A stretch of DNA of 64,000 bases from Vanessa cardui (lineage: Eukaryota; Arthropoda; Insecta; Lepidoptera; Nymphalidae): assembly GCF_905220365.1 (NCBI RefSeq), contig NC_061152.1, forward strand, positions 5,756,248 to 5,820,247. Reading direction: 5' to 3'. Both the position numbers and the translations under genes were made by a program. This document shows, piece after piece, positions 1 to 9,706 of this stretch. Under the pieces are notes generated by a model. It did no database searches. It was not told the origin of the DNA and saw nothing but the letters and a program-made list of their open reading frames with translations. Numbering within the stretch: position 1 is the first letter of the stretch; each line of letters begins with the position of its first letter.

Positions 1-161
1 TTGTACCCTGGACCCTGGACTAATATGAGCCTAGAAATTATTCACTAATTCAGTATTTTGCATTTAAAAAACACAACCGTATTCAAGATCCACGGACGAA
101 CAGAACGATGGGTGAAAAAAATTTTGGTTTAGTAAAGGCGACACAAAAATAGCCACATCAT
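1..161. other. AT-rich leader, nothing recognised
   Basis: No open frame, repeat family or promoter could be supported before the HelN-F fragment that begins near 162. Confidence 0.5.
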
Positions 162-228
162 CATTACACAGCATAAAACAAAGTCACTTACTGCTGTCCT
201 TATGATTGCTTAGATCTTTCAAATTACG

Positions 229-2335
229 TGTGTGCTTCAGGGTATGGAACTTTTCATTCCATATTCTGCGGTGCCCATTGGTGGCAAGTCCCAGCTCTGG
301 TTTGGTCGCCTCTGTAAGACGGCTTCACGCCGAAAATGGGAACGCTACCAAGACTGGGCTAACGCATCGGCGTCTCGTGATACAAACACCAGCACATTCA
401 GAAAGGAATATAACTCTGCCTCCAGGTCCTTCAAAAACGTGATAGCTGAGGCGAAGTCGAAGTACATTGGCAGAATTGGCGAGAGACTGGTGCGCTTCCC
501 ATCAGGAACACGTGCGTTCTGGTCTCTCGCTAAGGCTGTCCTAGGGAATTTCTGTCAGCCTTCTTTTCCATCTTTGCACAGGGACGGTGAGTCATTGGCC
601 CATACCGCGAAGGAGAAGGCCGATCTTTTAGGGTCTCTCTTCGCGTCGAACTCGACTCTGGATGACCAAGGAAAGTCACCACCATCAATCCCGCGATGTG
701 ATACGACGATGCCGGAGGTTAAATTTCGGCAAAGTGCAGTTCGGAAAGCACTTCTTTCCTTGGACATTCACAAGTCGAGGGGACCCGATGGCATCCCTCC
801 AATCGTGCTACGGACATGTGCTCCCGAGTTGGCACCGGTCTTAACACGTCTTTTCCGGCAATCCTACGCATTAGGCGTCGTCCCGAACTCCTGGAAGACT
901 GCTTTGGTGCATTCGATCCCTAAAAAAGGCAACCGCTCAGATCCGTCCCATTATAGGCCTATAGCCATCACCTCCTTGCTCTCCAAGATAATGGAGTCCC
1001 TTATTAACTGCCAGCTCCTGCGGTACCTAGAGGAGAATCAGCTGATTAGTGACCGCCAGTACGGTGTCCGTCAGGGTCGCTCAGCCGGTGATCTTCTAGT
1101 TTACCTTACTCACAGGTGGGCTGAAGCAGTTGAGAGCAAGGGGGAGGCATTAGCAGCCAGCTTGGACATAGCGAAGGCCTTCGATCGTGTATGGCACAAA
1201 GCGCTTCTTTCGAAGCTTCCTTCCTATGGGCTTCCCGGGAAATTATGCAATTGGATTACCAGCTTTTTGGCAGAACGGAGCATCAAGGTCGTTGTCGACG
1301 GTGCATGCTCTGACTTAAAATTCGTCAATGCTGGTGTTCCACAAGGCTGCGTTCTATCACCCACTCTGTTTCTTCTGCATATCAATGATTTGTTGCAAAT
1401 CGGGAACATTCATTGCTATGCAGACGACAGTACCGTTGACACCTTATACACCGGCCGCGCTAATATTTCTCGGGAAAACGTCGAAGAAAACCGGAACAAA
1501 CTTGTGTCTGAAATCGGGGCCGGCTAAATTTAGTCCATTTCAACCCCAAAAAGACGCAAGTTTGCGCGTTAACCGCTAAAAAAACACCATTTGTCGTATC
1601 TCCACGATTTGAGAACATCCCGATAGCCGCTACAGGTAGTATCGGAATACTTGGCGTTGATATTTCGAGCCTCGTTCAGTTCCGCGGTCAATTGGAAGGC
1701 AAAGCCAAATTGGCTTCAAAGAAGCTCGGTGTGCTCAGCAAGGCGAGACAGTATTTCACGTAGGCCCATCGCCTAAAACTTTACAAGGCGCAAATTCGGC
1801 CTCACATGGAGTACTGCTCTCACCTCTGGGCGGGTGCTCCCCAGTACCAGCTCCATCCATTTGACCGCATCCAACGTAGAGCGGCTCGAGTTATCGACGA
1901 TCAAGCCCTTTCCGATCTCCTTGATCCTTTGGCTTTGCGTAGAGATGTTGGATCACTCTGCATCTTCTACCGAATTTTTCACGGGGAATGTTCCGAGGAA
2001 TTGTTCGGATTAATCCCGGCTGCTGAATTTCACCTTCGGACATCTCGTCAAAATTCTAAGTTTCACCCGCACCATCTTGATGTCCGAAAATCCACAACAG
2101 CGCGATTTCCTAGACATTTTCTGCCTCGCACAACCACTCTGTGGAACCAGCTTTCGCCGGCGGTTTTTCCGAACCGATACGATATGGGAACCTTCAAGAA
2201 AAGAGCCTACTCCTTTCTCAAAGGCCGGCAACGCACCTGCAAGCCCCCTGGTGTTGCAGATGTCCATGGGCCGTGGTAGTCACTTTCCACCAGGTGAGCC
2301 TCCTGCTCGTTTGCCATCTATTCCATAAAAAAAAA
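229..2335 (+). mobile_element. 5'-truncated LINE-1 (jockey/CR1-like)
   Basis: This is a non-LTR retrotransposon inserted into HelN-F. It lacks ORF1 and the endonuclease domain, starts within the region upstream of the reverse transcriptase, and ends in a run of about ten A after TTCCATA. The flanks share only ACG, so any target duplication is short. Its last 60 bases recur in fragments at 4.2, 23.0, 45.8 and 52.4 kb and resemble the 3' end of SINE-B. Confidence 0.85.
232..2279 (+). pseudogene. LINE-1 reverse transcriptase ORF2, frameshifted
   Basis: The reverse transcriptase domain copies LINE RNA at the target site. The first part, 232-1527, shows the RT blocks in order: SRGPDGIPP, YRPIAITSLLSKIME, LDIAKAFDRVWH (motif A aspartates), GVPQGCVLSPTLFL and CYADDST, with the catalytic YADD near residue 396. 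Reading then shifts frame near 1521, where LNLVHFNPKKTQ continues in the +0 (mod 3) frame, and an in-frame TAG lies at 1761-1763. The C-terminal part from 1764 to 2279 carries HMEYCSHLWAGAPQYQL and ends in DVHGPW. The Met at 232 is not a real start, since the element is truncated upstream. The frameshift plus stop make this copy inactive. The split was seen directly; the jockey/CR1 placement is from family knowledge. Confidence 0.85.
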
Positions 2336-2364
2336 ACGCAACGCATTTTGATGCAGTTTTAATA

Positions 2365-2656
2365 GATAAGAGCAGAGATGGCCCAGTTAACCGATGATTG
2401 CGGGTTCAAACCCAGGCAAGCACCGCTGATTCATGTGCTTAATTTGTCTTTATAATTCATCTCGTGCTCAGCGGTGAAGGAAAACATCGTGAGGAAACCG
2501 GCATGTGACAAATTTCATAGAAATTCTGCCACATGTGTATTCCACCAACCCGCATTGGAACAGCGTGGTGGAATATGTTCCAAACCTTCTCCTTAAAGGG
2601 AGAGGAGGCCTTTAGCCCAGCAGTGGGAATTTACAGGCTGTTGTTGTTGTTGTTGT
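2365..2656 (+). mobile_element. SINE-A copy 1 (reference copy)
   Basis: This is a tRNA-derived short retroposon. The head has a pol III B-box-like GGTTCAAACCC. The body follows with ATTCATCTCGTGCTC, GAAAACATCGTGAGGAAAC and CCCGCATTGGAACAGCG, and the tail is (TTG)n. It is flanked by the duplication AATAGATA, which lies in the body of HelN-F, so it inserted after HelN-F. The A box is damaged here (GGCCCAGTTAACC lacks the usual GTGGTTAGAACGCGTGCATC stretch), so this copy is unlikely to be transcribed from its own promoter. Confidence 0.85.
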
Positions 2657-2764
2657 AATAGATAGATTGTTGGACAATATAGTAATGAAACTCAGATAAT
2701 TTTAGATGTTTCTAATGTGCTGTCGTAAATAAACAAATTATGGTGTGTGTTTGTTGTCGCTAGT

Positions 2765-2927
2765 TAAATTAAAAGGAAGCATTTAATTTGAATCGCAGAC
2801 ATCAATAACAGCTTAAGTGAGGGTTGGTATTGGGATCAAGACAATCTTTCATCTGAGTATTTTCTAATCCTCTTGATAAAACACATATAGAGACCCTTTT
2901 TGAGACGATTCAAACTGTACAGTACAG
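2765..2927. other. Unassigned AT-rich spacer
   Basis: Nothing was recognised between HelN-F and the next SINE-A. Confidence 0.4.
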
Positions 2928-3230
2928 TAGCAGCCTGTCAATTTCCCACTGCTGGATTAAGGTATCTTCTCCCTTTGAGTAGAATGTTTGGAGCTTATTT
3001 CACCACGCTGCTCCAATGCGGGTTGGTGGATACATACATATATAGCCGAATTTCGTTGAACTTAGTCTCATGCAGGTTTCCTCCCGATGTTTTCCTTCAC
3101 CACCGAGCACAAGATGAGTTATAAGCACAAATTAAGCACATATAAATTCAGTGGTGCTGGCCTAGATTTCAACCTGCAATCATCAATCAGTTAAGATGCT
3201 TGCGTTCTAACCACTGGGCCATCGCGGCTT
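2928..3230 (-). mobile_element. SINE-A copy 2
   Basis: This is a full-length but diverged antisense copy, from the CAGCCTGTCAATTTCCCACT tail to the tRNA-like head ending GGGCCATCGCGGC. It abuts a LINE-3 tail fragment at 3232. Confidence 0.8.
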
Positions 3231-3564
3231 AACGACGATTCAAGGCTACTTGACTAAAGTATATTTTGATCTCGTCTTTAAGAGACCTCTTGATCTGGGT
3301 TTTTAAATTAAAATTTAATATAAGTTCACAAAAATCTCGCAATTTTGAAGAACAATTTGAACCAAACGTATAGATATGCCGCGGTTCAAATCTTGAAATG
3401 CACACATCGATATTGCCAATGTAAAATCTACCCTTAAGCAACGTGATAAAGGTTATTTTCGCTTGTGTGGTCTCGTACCATACAAATTGATAGCTGTTAC
3501 GTAGAGTGTAATATTCAGATTTAGTCTCTTTTTCGAATTGAAATGTTTGTCGAAAGATTTTCAA
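3229..3564 (-). CDS. Hypothetical 111-codon open frame
   Basis: An antisense frame of 111 codons starts with ATG at 3562-3564 and stops at the SINE-A boundary. The predicted product is rich in Phe, Lys and Ile, and I recognise no domain, signal peptide or membrane segment. Its last codons run through a LINE-3 tail, so at least the C-terminus is repeat-derived. It may be chance in AT-rich DNA; it is listed only because it is long for this background. Confidence 0.15.
   Translation of the reverse strand: MKIFRQTFQFEKETKSEYYTLRNSYQFVWYETTQAKITFITLLKGRFYIGNIDVCISRFEPRHIYTFGSNCSSKLRDFCELILNFNLKTQIKRSLKDEIKIYFSQVALNRR
3232..3275 (+). mobile_element. LINE-3 3' tail fragment
   Basis: GACGATTCAAGGCTACTTGA and the following AAAGTATATTTTGAT match the terminal tail of LINE-3 seen in full at 25500-25825. 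Confidence 0.55.
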
Positions 3565-3790
3565 GTGGTTTTCATAGAATCTGTGTGATGTTTCGCGTGT
3601 TTATTGGCTTTTTTAAACCATCAATCCGCAATGGAACAGAATGGAAACAGCTCTAAGCCATTTCAAAGGTAGTAGGCCTGACAGACAATTTTTTTAATTG
3701 TTACGTAATCTTTGCGATATTCTAAATGCACTTCACTAAACACTGCCAGCATGCTTCCACCATTCCACGCGGTCATAATTTATAAGTTTT
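3565..3790. other. Unassigned spacer
   Basis: No frame or repeat was recognised. A SINE-C begins immediately downstream. Confidence 0.4.
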
Positions 3791-4016
3791 GACGACCTCC
3801 ACGGTCGAGTGATGTGTGCACCGGTTTTCATGGGTACGCCACTCTGAGATCCCGGGTTCGATTCCCGGCCGAGTCGATGTAGATTACCATTAGTTTTCTA
3901 TGTTGTCTTGGGTCTGGGTGTTTGTGGTACCGTCGTTACTTCTGATTTCCATAACACAAGTGCTCCAGCGACTTACATTGGGATCAGAGTACTGTATGTG
4001 ATGTTGTCTCATATTT
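3791..4016 (+). mobile_element. SINE-C copy 1 (reference copy)
   Basis: This is a second tRNA-derived SINE. The head starts GACGACCTCCACGGTCGAGT and contains the B box GGTTCGATTCC. The body includes TGTTGTCTTGGGTCTGGGTG and TACCGTCGTTACTTCTGATT, and it ends ATGTTGTCTCATATTT. Two further copies lie at 33.06-34.07 kb and 56.00-56.26 kb. Confidence 0.8.
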
Positions 4017-4023
4017 AGTTTCT

Positions 4024-4288
4024 CCGGCACCACCTTGATGTCCGAAAATCCACAACAGCGCGATTTCTAAGACATTTTCTGCCTCGCACAACCACTTTGT
4101 GGAACCAGCTTTCGCTGGCTGTTTTTCCGTACCGATACGACATGGGAACCAAGAATAGAGCGTACTCCTTCCTTAAAGGCCGGCAACGCACCTGGCAAAA
4201 CCCCTGGTGTTGCAGATGTCCATGGGCGGTGGTAGTTACTTCCCATCAGGTGAGCCTCCTGCTCGTTTACCACCTATGTCATAAAAAA
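4024..4288 (+). mobile_element. LINE-1 3' end, heavily truncated
   Basis: Only the last ~90 codons of ORF2 and the tail remain, with peptide traces CGTSFRWLFF-like in one frame and LKGRQRTW in another, showing an indel. It ends CATAAAAAA. It shares more than 200 bases with 2030-2335 and is immediately preceded by SINE-C. Confidence 0.8.
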
Positions 4289-4322
4289 TACAGTAACTAC
4301 ATATTTCTATTTTGTATTTATT

Positions 4323-4558
4323 CTCTACATAGTATGAAACAAAGTCGCCCACCGCTGTCTGTCACTATGTATGCCTAGATCTTTAAAATTACACAACAGA
4401 TTTTGATGCATTATTTTTAATAGATAGAGTTATTCGAGAGGAAGGTTATATAATATAGACACGAATATATAACACAAGGACAATATAGTAAAGAAACAGA
4501 AAAAATCTGTAGTATATTTAGTATCAGCATTGCACCCGTGCGAAGCGGGGGTCGCTAG
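4323..4558 (+). mobile_element. HelN-F copy, near complete
   Basis: The order of segments is CATAGTATGAAACAAAGTCG, GATAGAGTTATTCGAGAGGA, CAATATAGTAAAGAAAC, then TTTAGTATCAGCATTGCACC and the 3' terminus GGTCGCTAG followed by T. This uninterrupted copy serves as a local reference for the split copies. Confidence 0.6.
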
Positions 4559-4709
4559 TTAAGTTTAAAAAACTTGACGTTCATGATTGAAATAAGTCCC
4601 TACGGATGAATCCGTTCTAATTATGTAAAATTAAAAAGAGAGGTATCGTGGGACAACCGGGTGGAAGGACGTTTAACTAGCAGGACCCTGGCTTTACCTA
4701 ATAGAAATT

Positions 4710-4772
4710 TTGAGTAAATAAAAATTTTAACAAAAAGAAAAGCCGACTTCAAACAAAATACTATTTTAAAAC
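4710..4772 (-). mobile_element. G element right-end fragment
   Basis: AAATTTTAACAAAAAGAAAA followed by GCCGACTTCAAACAAAATAC is the outer right end of G in reverse. It is cut by the gypsy insertion at an AT repeat near 4773-4781. Confidence 0.6.
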
Positions 4773-4781
4773 ATATATATA

Positions 4782-5047
4782 TGTCGAAGAATGAGCAACG
4801 TCATCGATACGATCAAGAACTATGCCTTGATGTTACTAGTTAATAAATTATTGAAGTTGACACTGGTATGAAATCGCTTTTGCGAAACGACAACACTGCA
4901 TTCTTGGTAGCTGTCAAGCATTCGTTTGTTAATATCGATTTGTTCCGTAAAAATAAAATATTGTAAAATCCGTTAACGGTCTTATTTTAAAAAATTAAGT
5001 AATGGAAGAAGAGCGATCTGAGCCCGAACGTATGGAGGATGCGATAT
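4782..5047 (+). repeat. Left terminal direct repeat of gypsy element
   Basis: This is the left copy of the 266-base repeat. It includes GTTAATAAATTATTG and AAAAATAAAATATTG as possible poly(A) signals, and its last 46 bases are codons 1-15 of gag-pol. TATA precedes it at 4778-4781. Confidence 0.85.
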
Positions 5048-8000
5048 CAGAAGCGGGATGCAGCTCACGACTCCCACGTGAAAAGAAATTACCATCGGAC
5101 GAAGAAAAATGGTTTTTCCTTATGGAACAGCAGAACCGTAATTTCATGGCACTAGTGCAAGCCATGAAAGGACCGCCCACTGAAGGTAAATTACGTTTTC
5201 CTGAGTTTAACCCGGATCAAGAACATGTGGACGCGCGTGCATGGATTAGTACTGCTGATATGTGTGTTCCGGACCAACAAATTACCGGTGCTCCGCTGAT
5301 GTTAGCGTTGAGTACAGCATTGAAAGGTCAAGCATCGGCTTGGCTAGCCCAGGTATCTTATCATGGAATGTGCTGGGCTGATTTCAAAGATCTTTTTATC
5401 GCGAGGTTTGATTGTCCTGAAACAGCGGCTGCCCATCTTATTAACCTGCGCGGTACCAAGCCTAAAGAAAATGAGTGTCTTGCTTCGTATGCTGCCACCT
5501 TAATGACTTCACTCATGACAAAGTGGAAAAACCTTTCCGTCGAGCAAATAGCAGTAGCGACGGTTATGTCACACATTGCTCAGTTCGATCCGCGAGTACA
5601 AAGAATGTCATTCACGCAACACATATCCAGTAGAAATCGATTACAGCAGGAATTAAAGTCTATATCATTCCTGAAACGTAAAGCTTCTTCATTTGGTAGT
5701 GACAATACTTTAGATGTGAAACGAAGCCGTGAAAACGTAGTAAAGTGTTTTACTTGCGGAAAGCTCGGGCATAAAGCGCCACAATGTCGCCATAGACAGA
5801 GCATGCCTGCTTTAAGACAGAATAGTAGATCGGCGACTTCATCGAGTGAACCTCAACGTGCTACAAGTCAGATTAGAAGCGTTCCTGATAAGTCTCATGT
5901 GACCTGTTTCCAATGCCGAGGTACGGGTCACTATGCGTCGGAGTGCCCCAGACGACGAACCCAGGATGGCTCTGGCAGTTCCCGCCCAAGCGAGAAGCGA
6001 GTAGATGTTTGTGCGGTGAGCGCGCCGACTGGATTGTTACTACACTCTGGTGAGCACTTTCAATTTTCTTACGACTCTGGAGCTGAGTGCTCACTTATTA
6101 AAGAGTCTTTGGCTTCTAAATTTTGTGGCAAACGTTTTTATAATGTGGTTACCATGACTGGCATTGGTAAGACTTCAGTCAATAGTACCGAACAAATTAT
6201 TTCAACTGTTGAGATTGACAATATTACTGTAGACATTTTATTTCATGTTTTGCCTGACTCATATTTACGCTATGATATTATGGTAGGACGTGAATTGTTG
6301 GGACAAGGTTTATCTGTTAACATGACATGTGACAAACTGAAATTTAATAAGGTTACCTTAGTTAAGGCATGTGATGTTGATAATAATTTGACAATTGACT
6401 CTGACTGTGTTGACACAGATGCACCCCCTGAGTATAAGACCCGATTAATTGAAATTTTGACGTTGTATAAACAATACTTCACTAACGGTATTCCAACGAC
6501 TAGGGCTGACGTTGCCCCAATGCAAATACGACTAAAGGACCCAAGTAAGACTGTGTATAGACGTCCGTACCGCCTTAGTCTTGACGAACGTAAAATCGTA
6601 CGCGATCGTGTGAGTGAGTTAGTTAATGCTGGTATTGTTCGACCGAGTTCGTCCCCTAATGCGAGCCCAATTCTTTTGGTTAAAAAGAAAGATGGAGATG
6701 TTCGAATGTGTACCGACTACCGCGAAATTAATGACAATACTATACCGGACAGGTTTCCTCTCCCACGTATTGAGGATCAGATAGCCAGGCTACATGGTGG
6801 ATGCTATTTTTCGATACTTGACATGGCTTCTGGGTTCCATCAAATCCCTATGCACCCTGATTCCATTGAAATGACAGCCTTTATTACACCCGACGGCCAA
6901 TATGAGTTTTTGGATATGCCCTTTGATCTCCGAAATGCTCCGGCTGTTTTTCAGCGTGCAGTCATGGAGGCCTTAGGTGATTTAGCAAACTTATATGTGG
7001 TTGTCTACATGGATGACTTGCTAATTGTAGCTCGCAACCCAGAGGAAGCTCTCGAACGTCTTAAGAACGTCCTAGATGTCCTGACTGCGAGAGGCTTCTC
7101 TATGAAGTTGAAAAAATGTTCTTTCCTTAAAACTAAAGTTGAGTACTTGGGTTACGAGGTTAGTCAAGGTGAAATCCGTCCTAATCCTAAAAAGATCGAA
7201 GCTTTAACATCTCTTCCTCCCCCAGAGACTGTAACTAACTTACGACAATTTATTGGGTTAGCGTCTTACTTCCGACAGTACATTCCAAAGTTTTCACAAA
7301 TTATGGCACCCTTATACGCTTTAACTACAGGAAATGGTAAAATTAATTGGAAACCAGAACACGAACAAGTGAGGCAACAAATAATTCAAGCGCTGACAAG
7401 TGAACCAGTACTGACCATTTTCAACCCAGAATGTGAAACAGAATTACATACTGACGCGAGTGCAATTGGTTATGGTGCAGTCTTGTTGCAGAGGATTGAT
7501 GGTAAAAACCACGCTGTGGCTTACTACAGCCGACGTACGACGGCTGCTGAGTCAAAGTATCATTCATATGAGCTTGAAACTCTTGCGGTCGTCAACGCGG
7601 TTAAACACTTCCGTCATTACCTGCATGGCAAGAAATTCACGGTCGTTACTGATTGCAATTCGCTTAAAGCTGCTCGTACTAAACTCGATCTTACCCCCAG
7701 AGTTCACCGTTGGTGGGCATTTTTACAATCCTTTAACTTTGATGTTGTACATAGAGAGGGTAAGAAAATGTGTCATGCTGATTTCTTTTCCCGCAACCCC
7801 TTTCCTGTTACACCAACCAAATCAATTGACAAGGTAACTCCCAAACAAGTCAATATCACTGAGCTCAGTCAAAATTGGTTACTAGCGGAACAGCAGCGAG
7901 ATGCAGAAATATCTCAGTTAAAATCTGATTTGTCTGAAAATTTACTTGGCAATGACGTAGCAAAAACTTATGAATTGCGTTCCGATGTGTTGTATCGTAA

Positions 8001-9102
8001 AGTTCAAAGAAACGGAAAAACACGATGTTTGCCCATTGTTCCTAGGTCTTTGAGATGGTCAGTCATTAATAATGTGCACAGTGGATTAATACACTTGGGA
8101 TGGGAAAAAACACTAGAAAAGGTTTACGATCTTTATTGGTTCGAAAATATGTCAAAATACGTTAAAAAGTTTGTTGATAATTGTGTGACGTGTAAAGTTT
8201 CAAAGGGTCATTCGGGAAAAATTCATGCTGAGTTACACCCCATTCCAAAGGTGGCAATCCCCTGGCATACCGTTCATATTGACGCGACTGGCAAACTGAG
8301 CGGGAAAAATGATAAGAAGGAGTATGTGTTCGTTCTTATTGACGCGTTTACGAAATACGTGCTATTGTATCATACTCATAGCATTGACACTGTTAGTAGT
8401 ATTAGGGCTGTTAAGAATAGCGTATCTCTTTTCGGTGCTCCGTCTAGACTGATCGCGGATCAAGGTCGATGTTTCGCGAGCCGAGAGTTTCGCTCATTTT
8501 GTGAAACTTCTAATATTAAGCTGCACTTAATCGCGACGGGAAGCTCACGTGCTAATGGCCAAGTTGAGCGTGTCATGAGTACGCTCAAAAACATGCTAAC
8601 TGTTATAGAGACTTCCGATCAATCCTGGCAAGATGCATTGCCAGACGTGCAGCTAGCATTGAATTGTACACAGAATCGCGTAACCAAGTCAAGCCCCTTA
8701 GAACTTTTAATTGGTAGAGTTGCGAGGCCCATTGAAATTTTACAATGTGACAGTGACGAACAGACGGTAGATATTGAACAGGTTAGGGCCGACGCAGTCA
8801 AACACATGGAAAAGAGTGCCGACTACGACAAAACACGATTTGACAGTACCAAGGCAAAATTTGTGAACTTTAATGTAGGTGATTTTGTTTTATTAAAGAG
8901 TGAAGAGCGTAACCAGACAAAGCTCGACCCGAAATATAAAGGACCCTATCGTGTCATTGAAGTACTTGACGGCGACCGTTACATTTTGAAAGCTTTGAAT
9001 GGTAACCGAACTTACAAATATGCTCATGACCGCTTGAAAAAAATGCCTGATAATTTCCCTGTAATAGACATTGATGATATTAATAAAACTGTTAAGCAAT
9101 GA
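5002..9102 (+). CDS. Gag-Pol polyprotein, Ty3/gypsy type
   Basis: This one unbroken 1366-residue frame encodes the structural and enzymatic proteins for reverse transcription and integration. The order is as follows. A gag domain spans about residues 70-230. Two CCHC zinc knuckles lie at 249-262 (CFTCGKLGHKAPQC) and 302-315 (CFQCRGTGHYASEC). The aspartic protease has DSGA at 358. The reverse transcriptase has YMDD at 669-672. RNase H has acidic residues near 818, 859 and 884. The HHCC integrase zinc finger spans about 1030-1070 and the integrase core has D1094, D1153 and E1189 (D,D35E spacing). A GPY/F-like end, KYKGPYRVIEVLDGDRY, closes the protein. No chromodomain or envelope gene is seen. 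Gag and pol are fused without the usual frameshift or stop. The start at 5002 is the first ATG and lies inside the terminal repeat. All catalytic residues that can be checked are present. Confidence 0.92.
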   Translation: MEEERSEPERMEDAISEAGCSSRLPREKKLPSDEEKWFFLMEQQNRNFMALVQAMKGPPTEGKLRFPEFNPDQEHVDARAWISTADMCVPDQQITGAPLMLALSTALKGQASAWLAQVSYHGMCWADFKDLFIARFDCPETAAAHLINLRGTKPKENECLASYAATLMTSLMTKWKNLSVEQIAVATVMSHIAQFDPRVQRMSFTQHISSRNRLQQELKSISFLKRKASSFGSDNTLDVKRSRENVVKCFTCGKLGHKAPQCRHRQSMPALRQNSRSATSSSEPQRATSQIRSVPDKSHVTCFQCRGTGHYASECPRRRTQDGSGSSRPSEKRVDVCAVSAPTGLLLHSGEHFQFSYDSGAECSLIKESLASKFCGKRFYNVVTMTGIGKTSVNSTEQIISTVEIDNITVDILFHVLPDSYLRYDIMVGRELLGQGLSVNMTCDKLKFNKVTLVKACDVDNNLTIDSDCVDTDAPPEYKTRLIEILTLYKQYFTNGIPTTRADVAPMQIRLKDPSKTVYRRPYRLSLDERKIVRDRVSELVNAGIVRPSSSPNASPILLVKKKDGDVRMCTDYREINDNTIPDRFPLPRIEDQIARLHGGCYFSILDMASGFHQIPMHPDSIEMTAFITPDGQYEFLDMPFDLRNAPAVFQRAVMEALGDLANLYVVVYMDDLLIVARNPEEALERLKNVLDVLTARGFSMKLKKCSFLKTKVEYLGYEVSQGEIRPNPKKIEALTSLPPPETVTNLRQFIGLASYFRQYIPKFSQIMAPLYALTTGNGKINWKPEHEQVRQQIIQALTSEPVLTIFNPECETELHTDASAIGYGAVLLQRIDGKNHAVAYYSRRTTAAESKYHSYELETLAVVNAVKHFRHYLHGKKFTVVTDCNSLKAARTKLDLTPRVHRWWAFLQSFNFDVVHREGKKMCHADFFSRNPFPVTPTKSIDKVTPKQVNITELSQNWLLAEQQRDAEISQLKSDLSENLLGNDVAKTYELRSDVLYRKVQRNGKTRCLPIVPRSLRWSVINNVHSGLIHLGWEKTLEKVYDLYWFENMSKYVKKFVDNCVTCKVSKGHSGKIHAELHPIPKVAIPWHTVHIDATGKLSGKNDKKEYVFVLIDAFTKYVLLYHTHSIDTVSSIRAVKNSVSLFGAPSRLIADQGRCFASREFRSFCETSNIKLHLIATGSSRANGQVERVMSTLKNMLTVIETSDQSWQDALPDVQLALNCTQNRVTKSSPLELLIGRVARPIEILQCDSDEQTVDIEQVRADAVKHMEKSADYDKTRFDSTKAKFVNFNVGDFVLLKSEERNQTKLDPKYKGPYRVIEVLDGDRYILKALNGNRTYKYAHDRLKKMPDNFPVIDIDDINKTVKQ

Positions 9103-9190
9103 AAATGTATTTAATTCATCTTCCTTGTTATTGTGATTTGTGTTCTGTTTGCAAATGTTTTTATATTATATTCACTGTGTATTGTATTAT

Positions 9191-9706
9191 GTGTATCCGC
9201 CGGATGGAGGCGATGATGAGTGTATCCGCCGGATGGAGGCGATGATTTTGAGTGTATCCGCCGGATGGAGGCGATGATTTTGAGAGTATCCGCCGGTTGG
9301 AGGCGATGGTTTTTTGAGAGTATCCGCCTGTTGGAGGCGATGATTTTTGAGAGTATCCGCCTGTTGGAGGCGATGATTTTTGAGAGTATCCGCCTGTTGG
9401 AGGCGATGATTTTTGAGAGTATCCGCCTGTTGGAGGCGATGATTTTTGAGAGTATCCGCCTGTTGGAGGCGATGATTTTTGAGAGTATCCGCCTGTTGGA
9501 GGCGATGATTTTTGAGAGTATCCGCCTGTTGGAGGCGATGATTTTTGAGAGTATCCGCCTGTTGGAGGCGATGATTTTTGAGAGTATCCGCCTGTTGGAG
9601 GCGATGATTTTTGAGAGTATCCGCCTGTTGGAGGCGATGATTTTTGAGAGTATCCGCCTGTTGGAGGCGATGACTTTTGAGAGTATCCGCTGGTTGGAGG
9701 CGATGT
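9191..9706 (+). repeat. 33-bp tandem array behind gag-pol
   Basis: About 16 units of 33 bases (core GTATCCGCCTGTTGGAGGCG) lie between the gag-pol stop and the right terminal repeat. The first four units are diverged in sequence and length; about ten central units are near identical. Because 33 is a multiple of three, one frame (9220-9765) stays open and would read ESIRLLEAMIF over and over, but it has no gag-pol linkage and is more likely non-coding. Each unit also holds the small inverted pair CCGCC/GGCG. Confidence 0.9.

Larger units (their letters stand above)
162..2764 (+). mobile_element. HelN-F copy split by LINE-1 and SINE-A
   Basis: This is a non-autonomous Helitron-like element in three pieces: 162-228, about 2336-2364 and 2657-2764. 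Joined in order, the pieces match other HelN-F copies in the window (for example 4323-4558). The 5' end is TCATTACA following an A, and the 3' end is TCGCTAG followed by T, so the element sits between A and T without a target duplication, as Helitrons do. LINE-1 entered after AAATTACG, and a SINE-A entered the second half later. No coding capacity is visible. The Helitron assignment rests on the terminal bases and a short GC-rich stem near the 3' end of better preserved copies. Confidence 0.6.

Noticed and set aside
2365..2450. tRNA gene (B box GGTTCAAACCC present)
   Set aside because: It is the head of a SINE. The cloverleaf is incomplete and the same sequence continues into a conserved SINE body in 19 places.
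3791..3880. tRNA gene at the SINE-C head
   Set aside because: Same reason: it recurs at 33.06 and 56.0 kb followed by the same non-tRNA body.
7433..7837. 134-codon frame inside gag-pol
   Set aside because: It is a shifted-frame shadow of the RNase H region.
9191..9706. Regular 33-bp repeats resembling a CRISPR array
   Set aside because: Units are directly adjacent with no unique spacers, lie inside a eukaryotic retrotransposon, and no cas genes exist.
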